A program made the translations under genes and the position numbers. From Claviceps africana (Eukaryota > Ascomycota > Sordariomycetes > Hypocreales > Clavicipitaceae): DNA of 64,000 bases. The notes under the pieces were generated by a model, which searched no databases, was not told the origin of the DNA, and saw only the letters and a list, made by a program, of their open reading frames with translations. The stretch's first letter is position 1. The number at the start of each line of letters is the position of its first letter. The DNA lies in contig SRPY01000045.1 of the NCBI GenBank assembly GCA_018360145.1, positions 1 to 64,000 on the forward strand, written 5' to 3'. This document shows, one piece after another, positions 24,990 to 37,612 of the stretch.

Positions 24990-25480
24990 AAAGAATAAAG
25001 CTAATTACTTTATAAAGGTTACCTTTAATATTCTTATAAAATTAATAAAAATAATATAGTATTATAGTAAAATTATATTATTACTTTAACTTAATATATT
25101 TATAGCCTTTAATACTATTTATTACTACTAACTCTTTTATATCCTTTTATTATTTAATATACTTATTTAAATAGTAGTGTAAACCTAAGCCTTTATTATT
25201 AATTATATTACTTATCTTTTCTTTAATAATTAATTAATAAAAGCTTTATTTATTATTATTAAAGTTTTATAAAGGTTATTAATCTCCTTTATTTTCTTTT
25301 TACTTTATATTATACCTTTATATTAAAAGCTTTAAGCTATATAATTTATACTTACTTTTAGCTTCTTTAATAATATAAATATCTTTATTTATAAATATAT
25401 AGTAAAAAAGATATAGAAATAACTTAAAGATATATAAAGTATTTATTAAAAGTAGTTCTTTAAATTTAGCTTTAATTTCT
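24990..25480 (+). pseudogene. Decayed LINE reverse transcriptase of A3
   Basis: One plus-strand frame carries three RT blocks in order and in phase. At 25,081-25,130 is the block fitting LLQLDISGAFDTV, with one Gln codon now TAA. At 25,261-25,320 is the block fitting GxPQGSPLSPILFLLY, with the Gln codon now TAA. At 25,363-25,374 is FFNN, fitting the F-V-D-D catalytic site with both Asp codons now AAT. These blocks and the FVDD form are typical of fungal Tad1-like LINEs. The same blocks recur in copies A1, A2, A4 and in family B. Confidence 0.85.
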
Positions 25481-26679
25481 ATTTTTCAAAAAGTAAATTA
25501 ATTTATTTTACTTAAAAGCACACTATAATTATAATATTAATTTAACTTAGCACTATTATAATATAATTTATTTAATTAATTTAATTCTTTAAAGTTTAAA
25601 TTTACTAAAAGCTATATTAATAAATATATTAAAAAAAGGTTAAGGTAAAACTAAGGTAGTAATAACTTATATTTATAGTATTAATAATATTTATATAGAA
25701 TTATTTATTTATTAATATTTACCTTCTTTATATATAGGTAATTTAAAGTATAGTTATATATAGTATAATATTACACTATACCTCTATAGAAATTAATAAT
25801 AAAGTAAAAGATATTATTAAGGTATTTATTTTTAAATAGTTAAAATACTTTAAAGTAGTTATTAAAGTATTTAAAGCTATACTTTAATTCTTTATTAAAA
25901 TTAAAGTAATAGTAGCCGTAATTAATTTATATTTAAATTTTTAATTTCTTAGCTTTTATAAAAGAATTAAAAAAAAATAGAATAATAAATAAAATATATA
26001 CTATTTATATAATAATAGTAAGTTAACTTTACTACTATTTTTATTATTATTAAGGCTATTTACTTTAAGTAAATAATTACTTTAAATATATATTATTTAT
26101 AAATTAACTATATAACTACTTTATAGAACCTTTATTAACTAAAGCTTTAGTTTTAAAATAAAAGAACTATTAGTATTATAAATATACTATAGTAAAAGTA
26201 TATTAATCTTAATTAAAATATATAGTAGCTAAGTATAAGCTTTATTTTATATTTACTTTAAAAGTTATTTAGCTTTATAAAGGGCTAATTAAATATAAAT
26301 TCACTACTTTAATATAAATATAAATAAAAAAGATTAGCCTAAATATATTTCTTTTTTTTAATATATCCTTAATATAAATTCCTTAATTTATTAATATTAA
26401 ACTAACTTTAAAAACTATTATTACCTTTTATTATTATACTTAATTTATAATTATATATAGTTAATTAATATTAAGCTATTTCTACTTTATAACTACTATA
26501 ATATATATATTACACTTAATTTTAATAAGCTAGCTATATCTTTTATAAAATAGCTTATTAATATATAAAAACTACTTTAATTTACTTTAGCTTACTATTT
26601 ATAAAGGTAATAAAATTAAAACCTTTAAAAAAGTAAGGCCTCTTTAATATTATACTATAACTACTATATATTTTTATTA

Positions 26680-27020
26680 AGCTTTAAAGAGAAAAGATAT
26701 AAGCTAATAAGTAAAGCTTTAAAGAAGAAAGAGGTATACCTTTAAAGCTAAACTATATTAAAAATAATATAAAATTATAGTAAGGCTTTAAAAAAGAAAG
26801 TTATAACTTATAAGTAAAGCTTTAAAGAGGAAAGATATAAGCTAATAAGTAAGGCTTTAAAGAAAAAAGAGGTATGCCTTTAAGGTTAATTTATATTAGA
26901 AATAATATAAAACTATAGTAAGGCTTTAAAGAAGAAAGATATAGCCTATAAATAAAGCTTTAAAGAAAAAAAATATAAGCTAATAAGTAAGGCTTTAAAG
27001 AGGTAAAGGGAAGAGAGAGA
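26680..27020 (+). repeat. Tandem repeats in the 3' UTR of LINE A3
   Basis: About eight units begin with a GCTTTAAAGA-type core. Short units of about 34-35 bp alternate with longer ones of about 70 bp, so a higher-order repeat of roughly 140 bp can be drawn. The same block occurs in A4 (about 59,745-60,245) and, reversed, in A1 (about 12,835-13,035), so it belongs to the LINE and not to the insertion site. Confidence 0.75.
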
Positions 27021-28538
27021 AATATATAGTAGAGGTATATATTAAAGCTAAATTTAATATAAAGCTAAGTTAAGTATATTATAAAACTAAACTATTATCT
27101 TTATTTATTCTTTTTTTTAAAAAAAAAACTAAAGGCTATATCTCTATATTAGCCCTACTTTAAACCTACTATTACTTCTCTTTACTATTATTATTTATTT
27201 CTTTATTCTCTTTATTACCCCCTTTCCCTTTACTTTAATTTTATTATAGAATTATAGTAAAGCTATATACCTTTTATAAAATATTATTTTAGTTCTTTGA
27301 AGCATTAGTAATATACTATATTTATAATATTATTTTATTTTAAAATAAAGCTAACTTAGCCTTACTTTATTTCCTCTTTACCTTTTTATTATATTATTAA
27401 ATAAAATATATTACTATATTTTAAGTAGCTTTATATTTATTATTTTATATACACTATTATTACTATAGTAGCGTTAATATAAAATGAAGTAGACTTATAT
27501 TAATAGCCTCTTTAAAAGTATAGAGATTCTATATATTTATTACTTTTTAAATAGCCTTTTTATAGACTATAATATTTAAATTAATCTATAGTATTAATTA
27601 AATATTATACTAAAACTATATTAAAAGAGACCTACCTTTTTATAAACTTTTTTCTACTTTAAATACTTAAAATAAATATTACTATTACTTAGTTAAATAT
27701 ATAGTAACTTAATATTAAAGTAAAGTTAATATTAATATAAATATTTATTAATAGAATTATAATATTATTTTATAATATCTTTTACTTTAGTTAAATAAAG
27801 TAAGTAAAAGGGGTTATATAGCTCTTTAAGCTAAGTATAAATTAGCTATAGAACTAAGTTAAATAAAAAATAACTATTTATACCTTTTTTAATAGTTAGA
27901 TTTAATAGCATTTTCTTTAATATAGTATAATTAAACTAGGTTTAGTATTAGTATAGAAACGCTATAGTAAAGGGAGAGGGGAATATTTATAAATTTTAAT
28001 AATAAAGAAAGAAAAAAGAGAAGAGGTTAAGTAAATTAAAGAAAGCCCTCTTTATAGCTAAAAGACCCCCCCCCCTCTATAATAGCTAATAGGCAGCTAG
28101 CTACTAAACTATATAACTTTTATAGTATTATATAAACCTCTATAAAAGCTAATAGTTAACTCTTAGTATTAAGGCAGCGACCTATTAAATATAAAGTAGC
28201 ATTAAATTAAGGTTTAATTTAAGTGCTAAAGGTAATACACTACCCCCTTTAACGCTATATTACACTATTATTACTAAACCTCTAACCCTTTATTATATTA
28301 TTTTAGTATTACTAACTATACTATATACTCTTTAGTAACACTAATTAAAATAAGCTAACTATACACTAACTTTTATAGTAAATAACTATTTAAAGCTATA
28401 TTAGCCTTAAAGCAGTTACTCTACAGTGGTATATAGGTTTTCCTCCCTACCCTAAGGTTTTTCTTATATAAATTAAGCAGCAGAGGTATTAAATACTAGG
28501 CTAGAAACAGCCTAGCTAGCGTAAATAAATAAATAAAT

Positions 28539-28554
28539 AATATCTTTTATTTAA
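28539..28554. repeat. Target-site duplication of LINE A3, right copy
   Basis: This exactly repeats the 16 bases at 24,336-24,351. Confidence 0.92.
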
Positions 28555-29527
28555 TTATAAATATAAATATTTTTTAAAAGCTTAATATAACTTTATAAAA
28601 TAAGTTAAAGCTAAAGGTATTTATTTTATTAATATTAAAGCTAAATAAAGGTTTTTTATTAAGTTTATTTATAAATTTAAGTTTTTTTATATATTATTTA
28701 TAATAAAAGGCTTAAAATAAAAAAAAACTTATAAAAGCTTTATTAAAGCTTAATATAAAATATATTTAAACCTTTAAGTATAATTTTAAAGTTAATACTT
28801 TTATTAAAGTAAGTTATTAATCTCTTTTCTTTATATTTATTAAAATAAATTAACTAAATAAAAAATGGTTTAAATATTTAAATAAAGTATTATTAATAAA
28901 TAAAATTATAATTTAAGCTTTATATAAAAAGTTTACTTTTTATTTTATTTATAAATAAAAACCTCTTTTTTCTTTAAAAGTAAAATTTTTAATATAAAAA
29001 GTAGTTAATTAAAATAAAGTAATTATTACTTAAGATTCTTTAAAGCTAAAATATATATTTTAAAATAAAAAGTAAATAATATTAAGCTTATAAAAAGAAA
29101 AGTATTATATTTTTAATAATAATTCACTATATAAACTGACTATAATTAAACTACCTTTTTTATAAAAAATATAATTAATTAATTAAAGGTAATTTAATAT
29201 TTATTTATAATATTTATTATATAATAAATATATTAACTATATATAAGCTAACTAAATAATAAAATAGTTTATTTTAAATTTATAATTAAGTATTTATTAT
29301 AAAGATATATAAATTAAAAACTTTAAATAAAATGCTTTTTAATAAAATAATTAATAAAGATTATTTTAAGAAATTTATACTTAACAAAAATAAATAATAA
29401 ACTTTATTAATAAATAAATAACTTTTTTAGCTACTTTAAAAGAGTTTTTACTTTAAATAAATATATAATATATTAAATTAACCCTTTATAAATAATGTAA
29501 ATAAAGTACTATATAATCTTTATTTAT
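28555..29527 (+). mobile_element. Element C (Ty3/gypsy remnant), second piece after the A3 insertion
   Basis: This is continuous with 24,351 once A3 is removed and is equally AT-rich. It should hold the end of pol and possibly the 3' region, but no motif survives that I can name. A segment at about 28,638-28,700 (GGTTTTTTAT-type start) recurs at 47,711-47,770, which is the next surviving piece of the same layer. This may be part of a terminal repeat of C, or a short internal duplication. It is interrupted at 29,527 by LINE A2. Confidence 0.5.
29515..29527. repeat. Target-site duplication of LINE A2, left copy
   Basis: The 13-bp sequence AATCTTTATTTAT is repeated at 47,012-47,024 after the tail of A2. 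Confidence 0.8.
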
Positions 29528-32293
29528 TATAGATTTCGCCCGCACCGCTATAGCGACGCAGAATTAACTCTAAACCGCTTAAAAAGGGTAGAAAATAATT
29601 TCTTATATCTATTTACCCCCCTTTTTAATAGTATATTAATACTAAAGTATAGGTATAGTAAGTACTAAAATACTAATAAATATTAATAGTAGAAATTACA
29701 GTAGCTTTATCTATAGCTAATACTACCTTAATATAAGCTAAGGTAAATTTATAATAAAACTATAAATTAAATCTATATTACCTTTAGTAAGTAAGCTAAT
29801 ATTAAATTATTTTAAGGTTAAATATAAAGAATTAATAAGACTTATTTTAATATTAATACTAAAGAGTATATAGAATATTATCCTTTATATAAATAATATA
29901 GCTATAATATATAGCTAATATAAAGCTTTTATATTTACTACTTTAAAGGCTTCTCTCCCCCCTTTAAATATAATTACTATTTAAAACCTTAAATAAACTA
30001 TTAAATAAATAGTTAAAAAGGTAATTAATAGTAGCTTTACTATAGAATTAAATTAAGTAAATATTATAGTATAAAGTATAACTATATTTACTACCTTAGC
30101 CTCTACTACTACTATAGTAATATTACTTTAAATTTATTATAAAACTATTATTAAACATTTCTTTATTTTTAAAGTAATTTAAAATAAATCCTTTAAAGAT
30201 ATTATTAAGGCTATTAACTATATTATAAAAATTAATACTATAATAGTAGTATATTAACTTTATAGTAGTAATACTATAGTTATATTTTATAATATAATAA
30301 AACCTTATATTAAAAATATAACTTAAATTTAAACTATATTTAAATTAAAAGTAATATTTAACTACTACCTTTTTAATATTATTATTAAAGGCTTCTTTAT
30401 TTAATACTTCAAAAACTAAGTAATAAATAAAATCTTCTAAAACCTTATAAAGGATAATAGCTTAGAACTAATATAAATATAAATATAGAAACTCTATATA
30501 ACCTTTACTAAGTCCCTTTTAATTATTAAAATTAATAAAATTAAGGTAGTTAATTATTTATACTACCTTAAAGTTATTTATAAAGTAGAAATATTTAAAG
30601 CTAAGCTATATAATAATGCCCTTTACCTTTATTAATACTATAGCTACTTTTAATTTAAATATGTTATAATATATTATAATATAGTACTACACTATAGCTA
30701 TTATAGTATTAAGCGCTATAAAGCTAAAGAGTTAGCTTACTTAGCTTTAATAGAGATAATATAGAAACGCTATATAAACTATATAGAATAGCACTTTATA
30801 TAATTATAATAATATAATATTACTAATAAATAATAGTATTATACTTATAATATATACTTAAGCTAGTTTTAAGCCTTTATTACCCCTCCTTTAATACTAA
30901 AAAAAGATAAATAAATAGAGATTACTTTATATAACTGCTATTATAATATTAATAACCCTTTATTATAAAAGGTATTATTATAGAAATATATTAGCTAACC
31001 CTAAATTTACTTACTTAACTTTTAATTAATATTAACTTAATAAAGTATTATAAAGGCCTTCCTTAGTTAATAACCTATCTTTAATATAGATTTAAATATA
31101 TAAATATTAACTTAATAGTCCCTTTAATATATATAACTAAAGTTATATATTAAAATATATAAAAGAAAACCTATTTTATATACTTAATATTAAAAACCTA
31201 TATTAAAACTAATATAATTATAATATAAAAACTAGGTATAATTAATAAACACCTCTTTAATTTAAGCTTTAATTACTATTAACTTACTACTTAAAGAAAA
31301 TAAACTATATTATATATTTATTATTAGTATAAAACTATATTATAGTTAACTTATAATAGTACTTACTAATATATAATTAATATAGTAAGCTATAATATAT
31401 ACTTAATATACTTTTTAATATATAAATTAAGCTAAACTATACCCTTTATTAAATTTATAATAGCTATACTATAACTTTAAAGTATATTTATTAGTAACTT
31501 TAATTAATATTACCTTTTATAGAACTACTATAGTAAAATATTATTAAGTAATAAACTCTTTTTATTAATAGTAAAGTAATAGTAACTTAAACTTACTATA
31601 CTATAAAGTAAGGTTATATAGTTCTTTTATAATAAATATAGTAATATTATTAACTATATTTAAGCTACCTTTAATATAACTATTAAATACTTAAAGGGCC
31701 TTAACTTTATTAAGTTTAATTATATTCTATAGATTATATAAATTAATATAACTATTAGTAAAAGGCTTAACTATAGATATATATTTAAATAGCTAAAAAT
31801 AAACTAAGAACTAATTATAGCTAAAGTAATAGTATAGTTTTAAATTAATAATATTAAAGACTTACTTTTAATACTATATAAAATTAATATATATATTAAA
31901 TAAATTATAAGTAAGCTTTAAATAATAGTATAGGCAGTAGTTTTATATAAACCTTAAGGTAGCTTTAAACTAAATTTATAGTAAAACTATAGAATAAAGT
32001 AGGTAATATAGAATATAAAAAAGGTATTATAATAATAGTAATTATTATAAACTAAGGCTAATTAATAACTTATAATTAAGGCGGCTTAAATATAATCTTA
32101 GGTTATTTATAAAAAACAATATAGTTCTTAATATATTATAGTTTACACTGCTTTTATTTATTAAAGTAACCTTTAGAAACTTAAATGCTAAGTATAGCTT
32201 TAAAGTAAACTCCCTTTAGAATAATAATATATACTTAACCTCCTTTAAGGGAATAACTTAAACACTATTACTATTTTCTTTTATTAAAATAAA
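29528..32293 (+). mobile_element. LINE A2, 5' portion (interrupted by the LTR retrotransposon)
   Basis: It begins with the family leader (ATTTCGCCCGCACCGC near 29,532), which is shared with A1 (reversed), A4 and B1 and is only lightly mutated. This part should contain ORF1 and the endonuclease end of ORF2, but no motif of those survives well enough to name. At 32,289-32,293 the LINE is split by an LTR retrotransposon that duplicated ATAAA. The reading ...TTAAAATAAA continues at 44,604 with GCTACTACC, just as in the unbroken copy A3 near 24,515-24,540. Confidence 0.88.
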
Positions 32294-32492
32294 TGTTACG
32301 TGCTAGATACAGCACGTAAAGCGTGGGCATTTATAACTTATAGAATGCGTTATAAACAATTATAAGGGGAATTATAAAAGAGAATATATATAAGTTATAG
32401 ATAGGTATATAGTTATATATAGTAATAAAGTTATCTTTCTACTTATATTATTAGGAATCCTCCTTTTATATAAAGAGTTCTATTTTATAATA
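32294..32492. repeat. LTR of element D, left copy
   Basis: This 199-bp LTR begins TGTTACGTGC. Its first about 38 bases are unmutated and contain a perfect inverted repeat TTACGTGC / GCACGTAA (32,296-32,319). Its inner end is RIP-mutated (TTTTATAATA where the other copy has CCTGTAACA). The following GGTCTAGGGCG is a possible primer-binding site if the element reads on the plus strand. Confidence 0.92.
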
Positions 32493-35400
32493 GGTCTAGG
32501 GCGTGTAAGAGATAAGTTTATTTTAAACTGCTTATAAGTAAAAAGAAAATTATAAAACTATGCATTATAGTAGATATTAGCTAGTTTATATATTAAGTGA
32601 AATAAAAATATAAAATTATAGAAAACTATATATAGTGGTAAACACTAGCTATTTTTATATATTAAAGAAAAGAAAATTAATATATAGTATTATATATACC
32701 TTAAGTATTTTATTAAATAAAATAAAGAAATAAAGTATAGAGTGTAAAATATATAATTAACCTATAAAAGAAAATAGCAATACCCTCTGTTTTTATAGTG
32801 TATTATATAGACTTTTACACGCTTTTTTTAGAGATAAGTAGAAATATAAAGGGAGATATTATATAAAAGTAAAGTTATAACTGCTGCCTCTTCTATACTA
32901 TATTTATAATTATTATAGTATAGTTAAGGGCATTAATAGGTTAGTACTTTATAGAAAAACAATTATTATATAAGAAGGTCTTCTTCCTTTTTTATATTAA
33001 GAAGGGCGTTATTTTCTTTATTTTTACTAGTAGAGGTGTCTTTAAATATAATATATTTTATATTATAAACGCTATATTCTATATAGCTAAGGATATTTTA
33101 TTCTTTAGGTTTTACTAGTTTTGCTACTTAAAGCTATTTATTAATACTAAGGTCTATTATAGAGCGTTTAAGGTCTTTTTTAGGATCTATTTAGATATTA
33201 TAGTTTATTAAATATAGGCTATATAGGTAAATAATTAATAAGCTTATTCTTTAGAAATAATTAAAATACTTAGTGTAGTTATATTTATAAAGGTTAACAC
33301 TAAAAATTCTTTTAACTTCTATAAGAAAATAGCCTAAAACTAGGGAAATAACTAGTAATCTATATATATAGTATATAATTTCTATATAGAGTTACTTCTA
33401 ATTCTATTGCTATTTAATAGCTATTATATAGATAATATACCTTTTATAGGTATTAATTGCCTTTAAGGTATTAATAATTACTATATAGAGGCTGTAATTA
33501 ATTTATTCTTTAATAAATTAAAGGGCTTACTTACTTATACTATAAATTATATAAAATTATAATTTAGTTTAGGATCCTTAGTAAGTAAGTAGAGGATTAA
33601 TATAAAATAATAGGTATCTATAAAAAGAAGTGTTATCTATAATTTAATTAATAGCGTTGTAAAATTCTATAAAGGTAAGTTATTAAATCTATTTATATAT
33701 AAGGTAATTATTTAGAAGGTAGAAGTAGATTTATATAAATATTATTATTTTAAATATATTACACTTATATTTAAAGAAACCCTACTTTATTTAAAGGGAT
33801 TCTAGTCTACTACTTTCTATATTTATAGCTTTAAATTATTTATAGAAGTATAGATATATTTAGTAATTATTACTTCCTTTAGTAAGTTTCTTTAGAATAT
33901 AGTAATTAATATATTTTATAAAGCTATTAGTAATTAAACACTATTATTTATCTTTAATAAAGATCTTTTTAATAAAAGTAAAGACATTCTTTTAAAGCTA
34001 AATTAAGGCTTTTACACTAAGCTTAGTAATATATTAGTAGAACTCTTAAGTAATAAAGTGCTAGGTTTATTAGTATTTTTAATATAGAAACTAAATTTAA
34101 TTAAGTAGCTAAACTTAGCAAATACTGCCTAAAAGTATATAGTTTTACCTTTATAAGTAAGCTAGCTTATAAATAGTAAAGTCTTAATATTAGATTTTTC
34201 TATTATTATAAATTATTTTTAAAACTAAAGCACTTTATTTAATAGCCTTACCTTTAGTAACTATAGTAATAATACACTTAATATATTACTATATAGTATT
34301 ATAGCTTTAATCTACCTTTTAGTAAATAGTATCTTATTCTTTAGTTACTATTTTAATATATAGGTTATATTTCTACTATAAGAGTTTATAAAACTTATAA
34401 AAAGATAAAAGAGAGTGTATATTTAAGCTAAAAAATATTAAAAGTAGCTAAAGGGAATTATAAAGAGATAATAAAGGAGAGGGTAAAGAAAAAAATAAAA
34501 AAAAAAGGGAAAGAGAGATAGTAATAAAGTAAAGGAAAAGAAATGTTAATTATATTAAGTAGCTAGTTAATATAGTTATAAACTAAGTAAAAGGGGTAAT
34601 TTACTTTATTCTTACCTTTATTAAACTTAGTATAGCTTTATAAATAATATATAGTGTTTTTATTATAAGTATATTTATTTTTACTTTTACTAAGCTTACT
34701 GTAACTTTATAAGTAGTATATAGTGTTTCTATTATAGGCGTACTAAAGCTATAAAAGAGTGTAGTTTTATAAAAGAAATATAATAGCCTCTTAGTTTAAT
34801 AAGGTATTTAATAAAATTAAGGCAGGGGATTATTATAATAGCTAAGTTACTATATATCTTTATATATAAGGGTTATAGGATATTTTATAGCTAGTTATAG
34901 TGTTATAGCTTTATAGCTAATAAAGTCTTTACTAAAAGAAAGGTAGTTATCTATAAATAAATATATTTCTTTATACTCTATTAATCCTAAGTTTCTATAT
35001 ACTACATTATTTAAATATATTAAGGCGTTATAGTATAGCTTCTAAAATTTATAGATTTTTATAAAAGGTGCCTATTCCTTACTTTTTTATATTTAAAGAT
35101 GCCTTAAAGGCTAAGGTAATAGTTTATAATATTAGTTTAGGATTTAATTAAGGTAATTCTTTACTTAATAGCTATTATATTAATAGTAGAGTTTACTTTT
35201 AGGCGCTTATAGGTTCTTTATAAGAGATTATTATTATTAGCTTTATTAGCGTTAATAGATTAAAAGCTAGTCCTTAAAGGTATAGTTATAGACTATAGTG
35301 TTTTTATAGTCTATACCTATAAGCTTAATACACTAATATTTATATAAAGTTAAGTTTATACCTTAATATTACTAATAATACTAGTTTCCGCTACTATTAA

Positions 35401-37396
35401 GTGTAATGCTAGCTTTTTAATACTAATATTAGTAAAAATAGTGTTTTTAAGTAAAGTAAATTAAAAGGTTTTATTAAAAGTAAGGCTATAAATATAAAGA
35501 AGGTTAAGGATTAAAGTAAAGAAAGCCTTTACTTTTCTTTATAAATATATTATAGCTTTACTATAGTTTTCTAAAGTTAATTTATTAGTTAAGCTAGTAA
35601 ATATTATTATTATAATAGCGTCTTCTCTTTTATAGTTATCCTTCTTTATTTTATAGATTTCCTTCTTTATTTTAATAAGTTTTTAGATTAAGTTTTAAAA
35701 CTTATTATTAAACTCTATAAAGTATTTAAGCAATATAGTGCTAAGGATTTATATAAGGTTAGCCCTTTATATTATAGTAAGGGAGTTTATAATAGTATTA
35801 TTAATATACCTTTAGCTATAAGTAAAGTAAATACTTAGGATTTTATAGTAGTTTAGTATTTATATCTTATAGCTTTTACCTTTAATACTACCTTTAAAGT
35901 AATAAATATAAACTACCTTTTTAAAGCTATTTTAAACGCTATAAATAAAGGGAAGTTTTAAAGATCTATATATTATACTACCTTTTTTTAGTATTAAATA
36001 TATTACTTTTAAAGCTACTCTCTCTTTATTAATAATACTAAAGGTAATATAGAGAGTAGTTAGCTATAGTTTATATAAGCTATTATTTTCTTTAATAGAA
36101 ACCTTATTATTAATAATTATTACTCTCTATATAGTAAATTCTTAATTTATAAAGTATAGAATGTCTTTATAAAACTATTATTTCTTTATATTACCTTAAC
36201 CTTAAAAGCACTACTTTATATGGAGAATTAAAAAAGGTTTATAATTATTAGCGGTTTTACTATTATTTATTAATAAATATTTACTATAGTATTTTGCCTT
36301 TAAGGCGTTTTATTTTAGGATTTTATTATTTACTATAATGTATTTAGTACTATTAGCTTTATAAAGTTAGTATAAGTAGCTAAAGCTATAGTATTTTTAA
36401 ATATATTTAAAGGTAGCTTTATTTATAAAATACTTAGCTACTATTCTATTAAATTACTATATTATAAAGTTTTAAGGTTAGGTTAAGTTAGTTATTTCTT
36501 TATTAGAACCTAAGTTAAGCATTTCTTTATTAAAGAAATTATTATTATTTTAAGGTAAATTACTAAATAGCTTTTAATATTTATTATTAATTATAGCTAT
36601 AGAGTTATTAAGTGTGTAAAAGTTAGTAAGTAGTGTATAAAGGTTAGTAGCTATATTAAAAATAGCTAAATAAGTATAAAAAGCTATATTATAGGTAACT
36701 AAGTTTATACTAAAGATATTAAATCTCTTTATATTAAAATTATATTCTCTTAACTTATTAATATAAAGGAAGTTATTATTATATTCCTTAGGTTATATAA
36801 AACCTTATAAAGAATTTACTATTAGGGATTTATTTATTACTTTTATATAAAAGGACATTAAAAAGAGTTAAGGAGGTATTAAAGAGCTTATAGTGGTTAT
36901 AGTTAATAAGTAGTTATTAAGGATATAAATAAAGAATCCTAAAAAGGCTTTTATAAAGCTCCTTTAAGCTTATTACTACTTTTAAATTAAGTTTTCTTAA
37001 TTATTTACTATTATAAGTAAAAAATGCTATTATTTTTAATAGGTTTAGAGGATAATTTATAGTAATTAAAAGCAATTTTAGTAAATATAAATAGAAATAA
37101 AAAGAGGTAAGTAAGGAGTTAAATAAATAAAATATAGGATTTAATTAAAAAAGGGGGATAATTAAAAAAGGTTATAGGGTTTTCTTAGTCTTTAATTATA
37201 AAGAATAAAGTAAGTTTAAAGTAAGGTATATAAGTAGAGGACTATAGCTTAAAAGCTATAGTATCTTATAAGCGCTTATTAACTTATAAAGGTTTTTAAT
37301 CTCTTCTTTTAAGTATTTACTTAGTTTAGTTAGTTAATCTTAGTGTAGGGCAGGCTTAGTGCCCTTCCTTTACTGTTTTATTTTTTAGTTAATTAG

Positions 37397-37612
37397 GTGT
37401 TTTTAAAGGTATTCTTCTACTATCTCGCTAGCGTTAACCTATATATCTTCTTTAAATATCTATTAATTGTTCTTTACTATATATCCTTTTTATTAAATAA
37501 GAAATTTAAGTTTAGGTTCCTACCCTTTTTTATAGAAAAAATAAGCCCTATAGCTATTAATTCTTTTAATTTCTTAATAGTCTACCTTAAAGCTACTTTT
37601 AAAGGCTATTAA
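37397..37612 (+). other. Longest open frame inside element D, probably a chance survivor
   Basis: This 71-codon frame encodes a Phe/Leu/Tyr/Lys-rich chain with no motif I recognise. In sequence this AT-rich, such a chain is expected from random TTT, TTA and AAA codons. It may be a decayed piece of an element D gene. It is not supported as a gene. Confidence 0.15.

Larger units (their letters stand above)
24352..28538 (+). mobile_element. LINE A3, Tad1-like, 5'-truncated copy with complete 3' end
   Basis: It starts abruptly at 24,352 within the coding region when compared with copies A2 and A4. It ends in the family terminus and a TAAA-type tail (to 28,538), and is bounded by a 16-bp target duplication. 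That is the classic form of a 5'-truncated LINE. RT motifs are clear on the plus strand (24,990-25,480). The 3' UTR holds a tandem-repeat block (about 26,680-27,020), a pyrimidine-rich segment (about 27,120-27,240) and a 1.16-kb stretch missing from A1. The first about 190 bp are GC-richer and nearly unmutated, while the rest is RIP-degraded. It is inserted in element C. Confidence 0.92.

Noticed and set aside
33427..33441. A Y-x-D-D reverse-transcriptase site in element D
   Set aside because: TATATAGATAATATA could be a mutated YVDDI codon run, but the flanking translation shows no other RT block and the site is too near the left LTR for a plus-strand pol gene.
37397..37612. A surviving gene in the AT-rich block
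   Set aside because: The 71-codon Phe/Leu/Tyr-rich frame is what chance gives in such AT-rich sequence, and it lies inside an LTR retrotransposon.
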